Counted from the first letter of the stretch, positions 16,445 through 26,258 are shown. The stretch is 64,000 bases of DNA from Eisenbergiella tayi (GCF_001881565.1 NZ_MPDJ01000001.1:714953-778952), one strand, 5' to 3'. Program-made: numbers and translations. Notes: a model not told the origin generated them from the letters alone.

Positions 16445-17959
16445 TTATTCAGCCGCCCCGGCCTGCTTATCCGTAATGGCATACCCGGCTCCTCTTATCT
16501 GGATAGCCGGTCCGCCGGTGCCTTCAATATAATCCTTCGTAATCGTTACCCTGCCGATGTTATCATCCTTGGGAATTTCATACATAATATCCAGCATAAA
16601 ATCTTCTATGATGGCACGAAGCGCTCTCGCTCCCGTATCCTTTTTGGTAGCCTTGTCGGCAATGGCCTCCAGAGCCTCGTCATCAAACTGCAGATCCACT
16701 TCATCCAGTGACAGCAGCTTCTGATACTGTTTCAGAATGGCATTTCTGGGCTCCTTCAGGATCCTCACCAGCATTTCCTTGGTCAGCCCCTGCAGAGTGC
16801 AGATGATGGGCAGCCTTCCCAGGAACTCCGGTATCATACCGAAATTACGCAGATCCTCCACAATCACCTTAGATAAGATATCCGGATCCTTGTCGTATTT
16901 ATCCTTCAATTCCCCGTTAAAGCCTATTGCCGTCTGCTTGGTAAGCCTCTGCTTGATGATTTCCTCCAAATCCGGGAAGGCACCTCCGCAGATAAACAGG
17001 ATATTCCTGGTATTGACCGTTGCCAGAGGAACCATGGCGTTCTTGCTGCTTGCGCCCACAGGCACCTCCACTTCCGATCCCTCCAGAAGCTTCAGCATTC
17101 CCTGCTGTACGGATTCACCGCTCACATCTCTGGATGTGGTATTCTTTTTCTTGGCTATCTTATCTATCTCATCGATAAATATAATGCCCCTCTCCGCCTT
17201 CTCCACATCATTGTCGGCAGCAGCCAGCAGCTTGGATACAACACTTTCGATATCGTCACCGATATAACCGGCTTCCGTAAGGGAGGTGGCATCGGCAATG
17301 GCAAGCGGCACATCGAGAAGTCTGGCCAGCGTCTTCACCAGATAAGTCTTGCCGGAACCGGTCGGCCCTATCATCAGAATATTGGATTTCTCAATTTCGA
17401 TGTCATCCATCGTGTTGGTAACCACTCTTTTATAATGATTATAAACCGCAACAGAAATGATTTTCTTCGCCTGCTCCTGGCCTATCACGTACTCATCCAG
17501 GCTCGCTTTGATCTTATGAGGAGCCGGTATATCACGAATATTGAAAACGGGATCCGCTTCCTTCTCTTTTTCTTTTTCTTTTTTCTTTTTAATTTTCTGC
17601 TTGTTGGGAATTCCATCGTTTCCCTGCAGGTCAGCCAGATTCACAAAGCTGATATTGGGATATTTTCCATCCTTATTCATATTGTTCAGCATATTCATCA
17701 GCTCAGGATTATTCAGCATCCCCTGATAATCATACTGGCTTACGGCATCCATCGTCCTGTGCATACAATCATCACAGACACAGATGTTATTGGGAAGATG
17801 GTACATCTTCCCCGCCTTGCTTTCCGGACGGCGGCAGATGAAGCACACATCCTCGTATTCCTTTTTCTCTTCCTTCTTTTCCGAAGTGTCCTGATCCTTA
17901 ACTTCTTCCAGTCCCTCTTCCTTCTGGTCGTCTTCTTCTCTATTATCAAAATCGCTCAT
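16445..17959 (-). CDS. clpX: ClpX-like AAA+ unfoldase with extended N-terminus
   Basis: 504 residues from the ATG at 17959 (site GGAGG); the ATG at 18007 is less likely. An acidic tail (residues 1-36) precedes a C4 zinc finger (Cys39, Cys42, Cys62, Cys65), then a Lys/Glu-rich linker (120-135) and the AAA+ core. The core has Walker A GPTGSGKT (198-205), Walker B IIFIDE (259-264), pore loop GYIG (231-234), the ClpP-docking IGF loop (345-347) and the sensor-2 region DTGARALR. It is about 80 residues longer than usual ClpX. The IGF loop implies it works with ClpP, which is not in this window. It may be a second ClpX paralogue. Confidence 0.9.
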   Translation of the reverse strand: MSDFDNREEDDQKEEGLEEVKDQDTSEKKEEKKEYEDVCFICRRPESKAGKMYHLPNNICVCDDCMHRTMDAVSQYDYQGMLNNPELMNMLNNMNKDGKYPNISFVNLADLQGNDGIPNKQKIKKKKEKEKEKEADPVFNIRDIPAPHKIKASLDEYVIGQEQAKKIISVAVYNHYKRVVTNTMDDIEIEKSNILMIGPTGSGKTYLVKTLARLLDVPLAIADATSLTEAGYIGDDIESVVSKLLAAADNDVEKAERGIIFIDEIDKIAKKKNTTSRDVSGESVQQGMLKLLEGSEVEVPVGASSKNAMVPLATVNTRNILFICGGAFPDLEEIIKQRLTKQTAIGFNGELKDKYDKDPDILSKVIVEDLRNFGMIPEFLGRLPIICTLQGLTKEMLVRILKEPRNAILKQYQKLLSLDEVDLQFDDEALEAIADKATKKDTGARALRAIIEDFMLDIMYEIPKDDNIGRVTITKDYIEGTGGPAIQIRGAGYAITDKQAGAAE

Positions 17960-18049
17960 TTGGCAATCCTCCGTTTTTCTGTTCAACCCTGCCGACCCGT
18001 ACACCATGGCACTGCGGGCAGCCGTTGTCGTTTACTTAACACTTATTTA

Positions 18050-18078
18050 ATTATAAATCACAACCTATTGCCACACAA
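18050..18078 (-). promoter_or_regulatory. Predicted sigma-A promoter of the clpX-like gene
   Basis: On the minus strand TTGTGT (18078-18073) and TATAAT (18055-18050) are separated by 17 nt, about 90 nt upstream of the start at 17959. Confidence 0.6.
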
Positions 18079-18192
18079 GTTAACTTTCTATAAACAAACT
18101 AAACTAAATAATATGAATTACAGCTTCCCTCTGCCCTGTGCTCCGTGCCTTCTGCCGTTCGGCCTGCCCGCTGCAAAATCCGATACACAGAA

Positions 18193-18230
18193 GGGCCGGA
18201 ACAGGTATCCTGCGATACCCCTTCCGGCCC
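18193..18230 (-). terminator. Terminator hairpin after the HtrA-like gene
   Basis: GGGCCGGAA (18193-18201) pairs with TTCCGGCCC (18222-18230), and GGTATC/GATACC pair inside. It lies 26 nt downstream of the protease stop. The U-run is weak. Confidence 0.7.
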
Positions 18231-18255
18231 GTATAAGCCTGCAGTTATTACTGTA

Positions 18256-19971
18256 TTAATTTCTTCCGGTATTTTCCATCGCCTCCTGGGAGGTAAGGGT
18301 TATGGAAACCTTCTGTTCCTTGTATCCTTCTGTCGGATTGCCGCGCATAACCGTAAGTTCCACGGTATCACCCACTGCATAATACTGCATTGCATTGGTG
18401 AGGTCATCTTGTGTGGTAACTGTTGCACCTGCGAAACCGGTAATGATGTCACCCTTTACCAGGCCCGCATTGTCCGCGCCGGTTCCGGCATAAACCTGGG
18501 CCACATAGATACCCTCCGGCATTCCATAGGCGTCGCCCATGGCCTTGGTTACATTGATGCAGGAAATTCCCAGAAATCCTCTGTTTCCTTCATCCACTTT
18601 TTCCTTGGTTTCCTGGTTCATAAGTTCCTCAATAATAGGCTGGGCGGATGAAATCGGGATGGCATATCCCATACCTTCCACGGTGCTGCCGCCTATTTTG
18701 TTGGAATTGATGCCGATTACCTGCCCCTTGATATCAAGGAGGGCGCCGCCGGAGTTACCGGGGTTAATCGCTGCATCGGTCTGAATCAGCGCATTGCTGG
18801 TTCCTGTTTCACTAACCTCCAGCGTACGGTTCAGGGCGCTGACCACGCCTGTCGTTACCGACTGTCCGTAGCCAAGGGCATTCCCGATTGCGATAACCGG
18901 TTCTCCTACCTTCAGCGTATCGGAATCTCCCATAGTGGCGATGGCAATGCTGTCTTTGGTGGAATCCTTCACATCAGAAAGCTTTACTGCAATCACAGCC
19001 AGATCCATGGAAGGACTGGTGCCTTTAATCTGCGCCTCAACTACTTCATCATCTATAAACTTTACAGATATCTTATTGGAATCTGCAACCACATGATTAT
19101 TGGTAACAACCAAAAGCTCGTTGTCATTTTCCCCGATAATAATACCGCTGCCTGCAGCCTCCTGCTCCTGCTGCATGTTCTGCCCCCAGAAATCGGTTCC
19201 GGATATGATCATCTGGTTGGTTATGGAAACAATAGAGGGCATGGTGTTTTCCACCACCTCTGTCACATCCGTCACAACTGCGCTTGAGGTTCCCTGGGTT
19301 ACCGTGGACCTGATTCCGGACTCGCTTTCTGCCGCCCCGGCCTGCATTTCCTGCTGCTGCTCCTGTGCGGCTTCTCCCGTTGTCTGTGCGATCTGCCTGG
19401 TATCCTTATCTGTACCCAGCGAATTCACTGCCAGAAAGCTGACACCGGCGCATATGCCGAAGAATACACCGCATACCACTACGGCTATCACTTTTTTCCA
19501 CAAAGGATTCATGGGCTTGCCAGGTTTCTTTTCTTTCTTTTTCTTTCCATGAGTCCCGTTATTTCCAACCGTGCCGTAATCATTTTCGGAAAAACGGCTT
19601 CCATATTGGTAATGTCCCTGATTGGACTGGTAGCTGCCATAGCCGCTGTAATTTCCGTTAGGCTGTCCGTTTGGTCCGCCCTGATAACCGGTATTCTGAT
19701 ATCCGCCGTTCTGGTAGCCTCCGGCCTGATAGGTTCCCTGAGGGCCATTGCCGTATGCTCCCTGGCCGGCATTCCCGTAGCCTGAGGTATATGGCTCCCT
19801 GGGGCCGCTCTGGCCGCTTCCCGGATTCACTCCGGAATAGCTCCCTGTAGCTTTTCCCGCCGCCTGTCCGTTATTATTATCTGTATGAGCAGCAACACTG
19901 CCGCCCGGGACAGCCTGCGAATTATTTTGTTCATAGGAATTGTCGTTTGAAAAATTATTTTCATCAAACAT
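18256..19971 (-). CDS. HtrA/DegP-like membrane serine protease with PDZ domain
   Basis: 571 residues. The first 145 residues are Gly/Asn/Gln/Tyr-rich with GYQN-type repeats, followed by a Lys-rich patch and one membrane helix (about 160-183). The extracellular part has a trypsin-like domain with His293 (TNNHVVAD), Asp323 (SMDLAVI) and Ser407 (NPGNSGGALLD). A single PDZ domain (about 455-560) contains GFLGISC and GLVKGDIITGFAG. It should degrade or refold damaged surface proteins. The long cytoplasmic repeat region exceeds the short tails of most HtrA proteins. It is monocistronic, with its own terminator. Confidence 0.93.
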   Translation of the reverse strand: MFDENNFSNDNSYEQNNSQAVPGGSVAAHTDNNNGQAAGKATGSYSGVNPGSGQSGPREPYTSGYGNAGQGAYGNGPQGTYQAGGYQNGGYQNTGYQGGPNGQPNGNYSGYGSYQSNQGHYQYGSRFSENDYGTVGNNGTHGKKKKEKKPGKPMNPLWKKVIAVVVCGVFFGICAGVSFLAVNSLGTDKDTRQIAQTTGEAAQEQQQEMQAGAAESESGIRSTVTQGTSSAVVTDVTEVVENTMPSIVSITNQMIISGTDFWGQNMQQEQEAAGSGIIIGENDNELLVVTNNHVVADSNKISVKFIDDEVVEAQIKGTSPSMDLAVIAVKLSDVKDSTKDSIAIATMGDSDTLKVGEPVIAIGNALGYGQSVTTGVVSALNRTLEVSETGTSNALIQTDAAINPGNSGGALLDIKGQVIGINSNKIGGSTVEGMGYAIPISSAQPIIEELMNQETKEKVDEGNRGFLGISCINVTKAMGDAYGMPEGIYVAQVYAGTGADNAGLVKGDIITGFAGATVTTQDDLTNAMQYYAVGDTVELTVMRGNPTEGYKEQKVSITLTSQEAMENTGRN

Positions 19972-20099
19972 ATCGCTTACCTCTTTTCTCCTTGAGCTAT
20001 ATTTCTGTTTCCCTTTCCTTTTATCTGTTTACAGTATATACATGAATTGTGTTCTTTCTGTGATAAATTTATAGAAAATGTGTTAAAAACCATAAAAAA

Positions 20100-20136
20100 T
20101 TACCGGAGAACGCCATTTTATGCCTTTCTCCGGTAA
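20100..20136 (-). terminator. Intrinsic terminator of glmS
   Basis: TTACCGGAGAA (20100-20110) pairs with TTCTCCGGTAA (20126-20136). On the minus strand it is followed by TTTTTT. It lies about 30 nt after the glmS stop. Confidence 0.88.
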
Positions 20137-20165
20137 ATTATATTTTTTGTTTTTTTAAATCTCTT

Positions 20166-21992
20166 TTATTCCACCGTCACGGATTTTGCCAGGTTTCTCG
20201 GCTTATCCACATCACAGCCCTTCCCCACAGCCACATAATAGCTGAACAGCTGGAGCGGGATAATCGCCAGGGAATTGGTAAAGAACGGATTCGTCTGGGG
20301 AATGTAAATGACATAATCCGACGCCTTTTCAATTTCCCTGTTTCCTTCACAGGTAACGGCCAGGACAAAGGCCCCTCTTGATTTCACTTCCACCATATTG
20401 CTTATTGTCTTTTTATAAAGCGCCGGCTGGGTGGAAACCGATGCCACCAATGTCCCCTCTTCTATCAGGGATATCGTGCCATGCTTCAATTCTCCCGCCG
20501 CGTAAGCCTCCGAATGGATATAAGAAATCTCCTTCAGCTTCAGGGAGCCTTCCATGGAGATGGCATAATCGATTCCCCTTCCTATAAAGAAAACATCTTT
20601 TGCGGCTATATAACGGTTGGCGAACCGCTGAATCCGGTTTTTATTATTGAGAAGGAGTTCTATCTGATCCGGAAGACGGGCCAGATCCCCCAGCATATCA
20701 CTGAATTCCGTCTCCGTTACCGTATGCTTTACCCTTGCAAATTTCATGGCAAGCAGATAGAGGGCAATGAGCTGCGCGCTGTAGGCTTTGGTAGTGGCAA
20801 CCGCAATTTCCGGGCCCGCCCAGGTGTACATCACATTATCCGATTCCCTGGCGATGGAGCTTCCCACTACATTTACGATACCCAGCACTTTGAAGCCTCT
20901 TTTCTTGGACTCACGAAGCGCGGCAAGGGTATCCGCAGTCTCTCCGGACTGGCTGATTACCACCACCATGGCACCATCCTCCAGAATGGGGTTCCTGTAA
21001 CGGAATTCGGAAGCCAGATCTACCTCCACAGGAATGCGTGCCAGGCCCTCCAGCACATATTTCCCCGTCACTCCTGCATGATATGCGGATCCGCAGGCCA
21101 CTATATGGATTTTCTTGATGGAAAGAAGCTCCGCATCACTCATTCCCAGCTCTTCTATCACAATATCATTTCCCTTGATTCTGGGGCTGAGGGTATCCGC
21201 AACCGTTTTGGGCTGCTCATACATTTCCTTCAGCATAAAATGCTCATAGCCGGCCTTTTCCGCGGCTTCCGCATCCCAATCAATGGTGACTGCCTCCTTC
21301 TCCACTTCTTCCTCATCCACGTTATAAACATGAAGGCTGTCGGGAGTCAGGCGGACGATTTCCTGGTTTTCAATATAGGTTACGGTTCTTGTATATTTCA
21401 GGATTGCAGGGACATCGGAAGCGATGAAGCAGCCTTCTCCGTTCTGCCCGACGATGAGGGGGCTGTCTTTTCTTACCGCAAACAGCTCTCCGGGAAAATC
21501 AGCGAACAGGATTCCCAGGGCGTAGGAGCCTTCCACACGGTGAAGTACCTTGGTAATGGCTACCATGGGATCCTCATTATAGTAATAATCCAGCATATGG
21601 GCGAGCACTTCCGTATCCGTTTCCGAAACAAACTGATACCCTCTGCTCTCCAGCTTCTTTTTCAGAGGGAGATAATTCTCTATAATTCCGTTATGTACAA
21701 CGGCAATAGTACCCTTCGTATTAAAATGGGGATGGGAATTCACATCGCTGGGCGCTCCATGAGTTGCCCACCGGGTATGGCCGATTCCAAGCATTCCCGG
21801 CATAGTTGCTCCGTCATGTGTCAGTTCCTGCAGAACCTTCAGTCTTCCCACGGATTTGGTGATATTGATTTTCTCACCATCAAAAATTGCCATTCCCGCC
21901 GAATCATATCCGCGATATTCCAGCTTGGAAAGTCCGTCCAGGACGATAGGTGCCGCCTGATTTTTACCGATGTAGCCTACTATTCCACACAT
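20166..21992 (-). CDS. glmS: Glutamine-fructose-6-phosphate aminotransferase (isomerizing)
   Basis: 608 residues, the standard length. The N-terminal class II glutaminase starts MCGIVGYIG with nucleophile Cys2, and RWATHG and NGIIENY are visible. Two SIS domains follow, with SQSGETADTLAALR, ASEFRYRNP and the C-terminal KSVTVE. It makes glucosamine-6-phosphate for peptidoglycan and other amino-sugar polymers in the cytoplasm. The start has a GGAGG site. The upstream gap of about 105 nt is too short for, and does not resemble, a glmS ribozyme. It contains only a small GCTGC/GCAGC hairpin. Confidence 0.97.
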   Translation of the reverse strand: MCGIVGYIGKNQAAPIVLDGLSKLEYRGYDSAGMAIFDGEKINITKSVGRLKVLQELTHDGATMPGMLGIGHTRWATHGAPSDVNSHPHFNTKGTIAVVHNGIIENYLPLKKKLESRGYQFVSETDTEVLAHMLDYYYNEDPMVAITKVLHRVEGSYALGILFADFPGELFAVRKDSPLIVGQNGEGCFIASDVPAILKYTRTVTYIENQEIVRLTPDSLHVYNVDEEEVEKEAVTIDWDAEAAEKAGYEHFMLKEMYEQPKTVADTLSPRIKGNDIVIEELGMSDAELLSIKKIHIVACGSAYHAGVTGKYVLEGLARIPVEVDLASEFRYRNPILEDGAMVVVISQSGETADTLAALRESKKRGFKVLGIVNVVGSSIARESDNVMYTWAGPEIAVATTKAYSAQLIALYLLAMKFARVKHTVTETEFSDMLGDLARLPDQIELLLNNKNRIQRFANRYIAAKDVFFIGRGIDYAISMEGSLKLKEISYIHSEAYAAGELKHGTISLIEEGTLVASVSTQPALYKKTISNMVEVKSRGAFVLAVTCEGNREIEKASDYVIYIPQTNPFFTNSLAIIPLQLFSYYVAVGKGCDVDKPRNLAKSVTVE

Positions 21993-22097
21993 ACTTACCT
22001 CCGATCAAGTTCAATTTCAGGTTACAGCCCAGGTCACACATATTCTGCTGCCTGAGCAGCGGTTATTGTAAGGGCTCCGAAAAAGCGGAAATCCCGG

Positions 22098-23024
22098 TTA
22101 CAGCCAATAATCCTTGTTCATACTGCAGGCCTTCGCAAAACGCGCAGGCAGGCTTTTGTAATGCTTACCCAGCCAAAAGCCCATATACTTCGCCCCGCTT
22201 GCCGCGATCAGTTTGATAATAAGCCAGGGTTTATGAACGGCAATCAGATGGGACGCTGTCTGCTTCACCAGCTTCATCCCCTCCGATTCTGATGGTACCC
22301 CAGAAAAAATATCCGTATGCTGGGCCTGGGAAACCCCGTTGTCAAAGTTCCGGCGGAACTGTTCCCTGCAGGTATAATTATGAGAATGATATACCCTTGC
22401 GCCTGCCGCATATGAAATCTTCCATCCCGCCTGCACCGCGCCTGCCGCATAAATCATATCCTCATTAAAAATTGTATGCCTAACAAAGCCTCCCAACTCC
22501 TGGTAAATATCTTTTTTATAGGCAGCGCAAACATTGGAGCAAAAATAGGTCTTAATCCCCATCTCAGACAGCTGTTCCTTTCCCTTGACGCAGCTCTCCT
22601 CCGGGTAATTATACGCTCTTGTAAACCGCTCGATCTCACCGCTGTCCTTCTCCGGCAGCTGTCTGGCATAGGATACCGCAATCCTGTCATCTGATAAAAA
22701 AGGCGCGGTAAGCTCTTCCAGCAGCCGGTTGTCGGCCGGCAGCGCGTCCTGTGTCATGCAGACAAAAATATCCCCGCTGCTGTGGAGGGCTCCCAAATGT
22801 CTGGTTCCTCCATGGTTGAATTCTCTTTTGGAAAGATGATGCACCTCCACCAACGGATGCTCCCTTGCAAAATCCGTTCCATACAGCAGCTTTTCAAAAT
22901 ACTTTTCTTCCGTATTCATAATGATGATACGGTTCGGCTTAAGTGTCTGTTTTTCCAGGCGTTTTATCATTTCCGGAAATCCTTTGTCCGGCTTATAGGT
23001 CGGTATAATAACATCCACTTTCAT
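22098..23024 (-). CDS. GT2 family glycosyltransferase (rhamnosyltransferase-like)
   Basis: 308 residues from the ATG at 23024, which has a GAGGGG site; the ATG at 23039 adds five residues and has a poorer site. It is a GT-A fold with DVIIPTYKP at the N-terminus, CMTQDALPAD as the D-x-D equivalent and FNEDMIYA with the catalytic acidic pair. The C-terminal part has AVHKPWLIIK and a possible membrane-associated helix. It resembles transferases of rhamnose-containing wall polysaccharides. It lies between the LCP gene terminator and glmS. The acceptor is unknown. Confidence 0.85.
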   Translation of the reverse strand: MKVDVIIPTYKPDKGFPEMIKRLEKQTLKPNRIIIMNTEEKYFEKLLYGTDFAREHPLVEVHHLSKREFNHGGTRHLGALHSSGDIFVCMTQDALPADNRLLEELTAPFLSDDRIAVSYARQLPEKDSGEIERFTRAYNYPEESCVKGKEQLSEMGIKTYFCSNVCAAYKKDIYQELGGFVRHTIFNEDMIYAAGAVQAGWKISYAAGARVYHSHNYTCREQFRRNFDNGVSQAQHTDIFSGVPSESEGMKLVKQTASHLIAVHKPWLIIKLIAASGAKYMGFWLGKHYKSLPARFAKACSMNKDYWL

Positions 23025-23054
23025 TTTTATTCCCCTCATTGCCCGCAGCTTCAG

Positions 23055-23082
23055 AAAAAGGGGCCTTGTATCGGCCCCTTTT
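23055..23082 (-). terminator. Intrinsic terminator of the LCP gene
   Basis: GGGGCC (23060-23065) and GGCCCC (23073-23078) form a GC stem with a 7-nt loop, extended by A/T pairs. The minus-strand T-run is at 23059-23055. It lies about 35 nt after the LCP stop. Confidence 0.9.
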
Positions 23083-23117
23083 AGCTCCCTATAGGTAATC
23101 TTATTTTTATACCGAAA

Positions 23118-24410
23118 CTACCTGCCGGTATCGCTGGAGACCCTGGCACTATAGTTACTTACTGATTTGGAGGGAGTGTATTCCTCCTGTTCAAAGAAAA
23201 ACTTATGAAGAAGCACTACATTATCCTCAAGAGATGTGGGGATAACGCAGCTGCCCGCTTTACCCACCTTTCCGGTTACCCTGTTCGTTTCAAAAGGGAA
23301 ACCATCCGTTGCCACAACCTTGTAGGATGCCAGATCCTTTAAAACACTGAGCATTTCCTTCGTATCCAGGTTAGTCGCCACATTGGGAAGAACCTTATCC
23401 AGCGTATCATTCAGAGTCCCAACGGATGCTGTCTTCGCCTTTTCCAGAATAGCGAGCAATACGGTTCTCTGTCTCTCCGCACGCTTGAAGTCATCGCCTG
23501 CCGTATAACGGATACGGCAATAAGCGGTTGCCTGAAGTCCGTTCAATGTCTGCAATCCAGGCTGTGTTACCTTCACATAATCATCGGTCAGCCGTTCTTT
23601 CGTTTCCGTACTGAACATACTTGCCTGATAATCATTCAGATTCTTAATCTCATCTTCCCTGATATCTATCTCCACGCCGCCAAGACTGTTTACCACATCA
23701 ATCATGCCGTTAAAACCAATGCTCACATAATCAGTGATATTCATATCCAGATTCATGTTCAGCATACTGATGGCCTGTTCCGGCCCGCCGCTGGCATAGG
23801 CCGCATTACACTTGCTGTACTTGTCATTGCCCAGATTCATATAGGTATCACGATATACGCTGCAGAGCTTTACTTCACCGGTATCCAGGTTAATGGATGC
23901 GATCATGATGGTATCGGACCGGTTGCCTTTGCCCAGGTTTTTATCCCTGGCATCAAGGCCGAACAGGGCGATATTGCGGTATCCCTTCATGGCCACATTG
24001 TTTTCCACCGTATCGTTGATTACAATATCTTCTTCTTTTACATTTATTTTCTGCATGGAAGTCTGTTTCATCACCGCCCAGAGGACAACGCCAAGAACCA
24101 CAAGAGCCACCATCTCCACAGCAAACAAGATAATTCTTCTTCTTTTTCTGGCTTTTCTCTTTTTGGACGTTACTTTTTTATTCTTGGGGCCGGTACTGCG
24201 TCCGTCTCCATAGCCGCTGCGGGAATCCGAACTGCGGGTTTCTCTGTAATCGTAGCGGGAATCCGAACTGCGGGAGTCCCTGCCTCCGTTACGGGAACCG
24301 GAGCTGCGGGAATCTCTGCTTCCGCCGCGGGAACCGGTGCTCCGTGAATCGCTGTAGCCGTTACGGGAACCTGTGTTGCGGCTTCCTCCGTTGTTTTTTG
24401 ATGATGCCAT
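23118..24410 (-). CDS. LytR-CpsA-Psr (LCP) family glycopolymer ligase
   Basis: 430 residues. A Ser/Arg/Gly-repeat cytoplasmic tail (1-78), a Lys/Arg patch (78-92) and one membrane helix (about 93-113) precede an extracellular LCP domain. The signature motifs are FGLDARD, NRSDTIMI, SVYRDTY and RIRYTAGDDFKRAERQR, with the Asp and Arg residues that bind the polyprenyl pyrophosphate. LCP proteins attach lipid-linked glycopolymers to peptidoglycan. The gene follows the sugar transferase gene by 49 nt, so initiation and wall attachment of a glycopolymer are co-encoded. It lacks a LytR_C domain. Confidence 0.93.
   Translation of the reverse strand: MASSKNNGGSRNTGSRNGYSDSRSTGSRGGSRDSRSSGSRNGGRDSRSSDSRYDYRETRSSDSRSGYGDGRSTGPKNKKVTSKKRKARKRRRIILFAVEMVALVVLGVVLWAVMKQTSMQKINVKEEDIVINDTVENNVAMKGYRNIALFGLDARDKNLGKGNRSDTIMIASINLDTGEVKLCSVYRDTYMNLGNDKYSKCNAAYASGGPEQAISMLNMNLDMNITDYVSIGFNGMIDVVNSLGGVEIDIREDEIKNLNDYQASMFSTETKERLTDDYVKVTQPGLQTLNGLQATAYCRIRYTAGDDFKRAERQRTVLLAILEKAKTASVGTLNDTLDKVLPNVATNLDTKEMLSVLKDLASYKVVATDGFPFETNRVTGKVGKAGSCVIPTSLEDNVVLLHKFFFEQEEYTPSKSVSNYSARVSSDTGR
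24225..24395 (-). repeat. Degenerate tandem repeats encoding the Ser/Arg-rich LCP tail
   Basis: Imperfect units built on GGGAATCCGAACTGCGGG-like sequence (plus strand) recur through this stretch. They encode repeated SRDSRSSGSRNGG-type blocks. Such repeats can change copy number and alter the length of the cytoplasmic tail. Confidence 0.7.
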
Positions 24411-24459
24411 ATCTTCTTCTCCTGTTAATTGTATTCTATCATGACCTTTCCGTCATATA

Positions 24460-25890
24460 TCAATAAGCATTCTCATTGATGAAACCCTTAAAAACTGTCA
24501 GGAACAGTATTTTTAAATCAAGAGTCATGCTCCAGTTTTCAATATAGTATATATCGTACTCAATCCTCTTACGTATGGAGGTATCTCCTCTGTAGCCGTT
24601 TATCTGGGCCCAGCCAGTCATTCCCGGGCGGACCTGATGCTTTATCATATATCGCGGAATCTCCTCACGGAACTTTTCCACAAACTGAGGACGTTCCGGT
24701 CTCGGCCCCACCAGGCTCATATCTCCTTTTAATACATTAAACAGCTGCGGCAGCTCATCAAGGCTGGTTTTCCGCAGGAAGGCTCCCACACGGGTAATAC
24801 GGGGATCTCCCTTTACTGTCCAGCCCTTTTTTTCCTCTCCGGGCTGCTGTAAATACATAGTACGGAATTTGTACATCATAAAGGGCTTGTTATGAAGCCC
24901 TACTCTTTCCTGTTTAAAAATAACCGGTCCCTTGCTGGTAGCCTTTACCAGAAATGCAACAAACAGCAAAACCGGCGATATCAGTATCAGGCCGAAAAAC
25001 GATCCTGCAAGATCCACGCAGCGCTTAGCCAGCGCGCTGAGAGTATTGGAAAGCGGCACATACCGGATATTGATTACCGGCAGTCCCATCAGGTCTTCCA
25101 TATACGGCCGTCCCGGTATCAGACTGTTATAATCCGGTATAAACTTCGTATGAACACCTGACTTTTCGCATAAGTCCACCAGTTCTTCCAGCCTGTCGTA
25201 ATTTTCCAGTGAAAGAGTGATGGCAATTTCATCCAGTTTATTCTCCGGCAGTATATAAAGCAGGTTGTTGATGGATCCTAATACCTTTACTCCTTTATAG
25301 GTTGCTCCTCTTGGCACTTTATCATCCAGAATTCCTCTTACCACATATCCCCATTGAGGATTGGCATTGATTCGGTTGATATATTCCTCGGCAGCTCTGG
25401 AATATCCGATGAGAAGGATATATTTGAGATTATATCCTTTTTTTCTCACAAAATGAAGCAAATACCGGATCAGGGCGCGCATCAGCAGCGTTGACACCGT
25501 GTTCAGCACACAGAAGACACCCACCATACCACGGGAAAAATCGTGAATCTGAAAAGAGTCAACCGTATTGTTTACCATAAAGAGCACAGCAAGAAATATA
25601 GTAACGCCGACAATGTTGGCCTTACACACATTCAAAATCTCTGTCTCGCTCCGCTGCACCCTTTTTGGAGAGTAAAGCTTGAACCAGTAATACAAAATCA
25701 GATATCCAGGCACAACAAAATACAGGGCGCTGAAATATACCTTCATATCCAGAACGCCCACCTCAGGGCCCGTATTTTTTAAGGAGCTCCCTATATATAA
25801 ATACCAAGCAAGTATATAGGAGCCTGCAATAACAAACGCATCTACTACAACATGCAGTCTGTTGAAGTATTGCTGGTTGTCCTTTATCAT
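24460..25890 (-). CDS. Undecaprenyl-phosphate sugar-1-phosphate transferase (polyprenyl glycosylphosphotransferase)
   Basis: 476 residues. Four or five N-terminal membrane helices and a CoA-binding-like Rossmann domain ([15 protein letters not shown]) precede the C-terminal bacterial sugar transferase domain. That domain carries the signatures [48 protein letters not shown] and RPGMTGWAQ. It is the WbaP/CpsE-type enzyme that starts lipid-linked polysaccharide synthesis by putting a hexose-1-phosphate on undecaprenyl phosphate. Glucose or galactose cannot be told apart. It begins the operon with the LCP ligase. A conserved-core hairpin element lies upstream. Confidence 0.93.
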   Translation of the reverse strand: MIKDNQQYFNRLHVVVDAFVIAGSYILAWYLYIGSSLKNTGPEVGVLDMKVYFSALYFVVPGYLILYYWFKLYSPKRVQRSETEILNVCKANIVGVTIFLAVLFMVNNTVDSFQIHDFSRGMVGVFCVLNTVSTLLMRALIRYLLHFVRKKGYNLKYILLIGYSRAAEEYINRINANPQWGYVVRGILDDKVPRGATYKGVKVLGSINNLLYILPENKLDEIAITLSLENYDRLEELVDLCEKSGVHTKFIPDYNSLIPGRPYMEDLMGLPVINIRYVPLSNTLSALAKRCVDLAGSFFGLILISPVLLFVAFLVKATSKGPVIFKQERVGLHNKPFMMYKFRTMYLQQPGEEKKGWTVKGDPRITRVGAFLRKTSLDELPQLFNVLKGDMSLVGPRPERPQFVEKFREEIPRYMIKHQVRPGMTGWAQINGYRGDTSIRKRIEYDIYYIENWSMTLDLKILFLTVFKGFINENAY

Positions 25891-26022
25891 GGCTTCACCT
25901 GTTTCTCCGTATACAAATTGTATTGTACAATAATCCTTTTAAAAGCACAACTTAAATTTTCCTTAATCGACAAAATGTAGCAAAATGGAGGGTTCCGGGG
26001 GATGGGGGCGTAAGGTTGTGTA

Positions 26023-26258
26023 CCGCCCTGAGTCAGTCATCCGTGCCGCTGGAATCCGTTCCCTCCGTCCGGCTCGGGAAGAGATGTATGCACTGGGCGG
26101 GCACGCTTTCGCTCGGTCAAAAACGCAGCGGTACTAGGGTTGTAAAGGACACAACCCAAGGACCGGCGTTTTTAAACGGCCCTTTCAGTGCATACATCTC
26201 TTCCCGAGCCGGACGGAGGGAACGGATTCCAGCGGCACGGATGATTGACTCAGGGCGG
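26023..26258 (-). repeat. Conserved-core long-hairpin element, copy A
   Basis: Arms 26023-26095 and 26186-26258 are 73-bp inverted repeats with a single mismatch. They enclose a 90-nt core (26096-26185) homologous, in opposite orientation, to the cores of copies B and C. On the minus strand the core reads AAAAACGCCGGTCCTT, then a GGGTTGT/ACAACCC hairpin, then TAGTACCGCTGCGTTTTT and a GCGAAAGC mini-hairpin. The arms share no sequence with the other copies and look GC-richer than the flanking DNA. The element fills much of the 459-nt gap between two minus-strand genes. Function unknown. Confidence 0.85.

Noticed and set aside
20481..22055. 524-codon plus-strand frame opposite glmS
   Set aside because: It is a shadow of a certain gene. 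The peptide is His/Arg/Phe-rich with no recognisable domain or binding site.
21993..22097. glmS ribozyme upstream of glmS
   Set aside because: The gap is about 105 nt and shows none of the conserved ribozyme core. Only a small hairpin is present.
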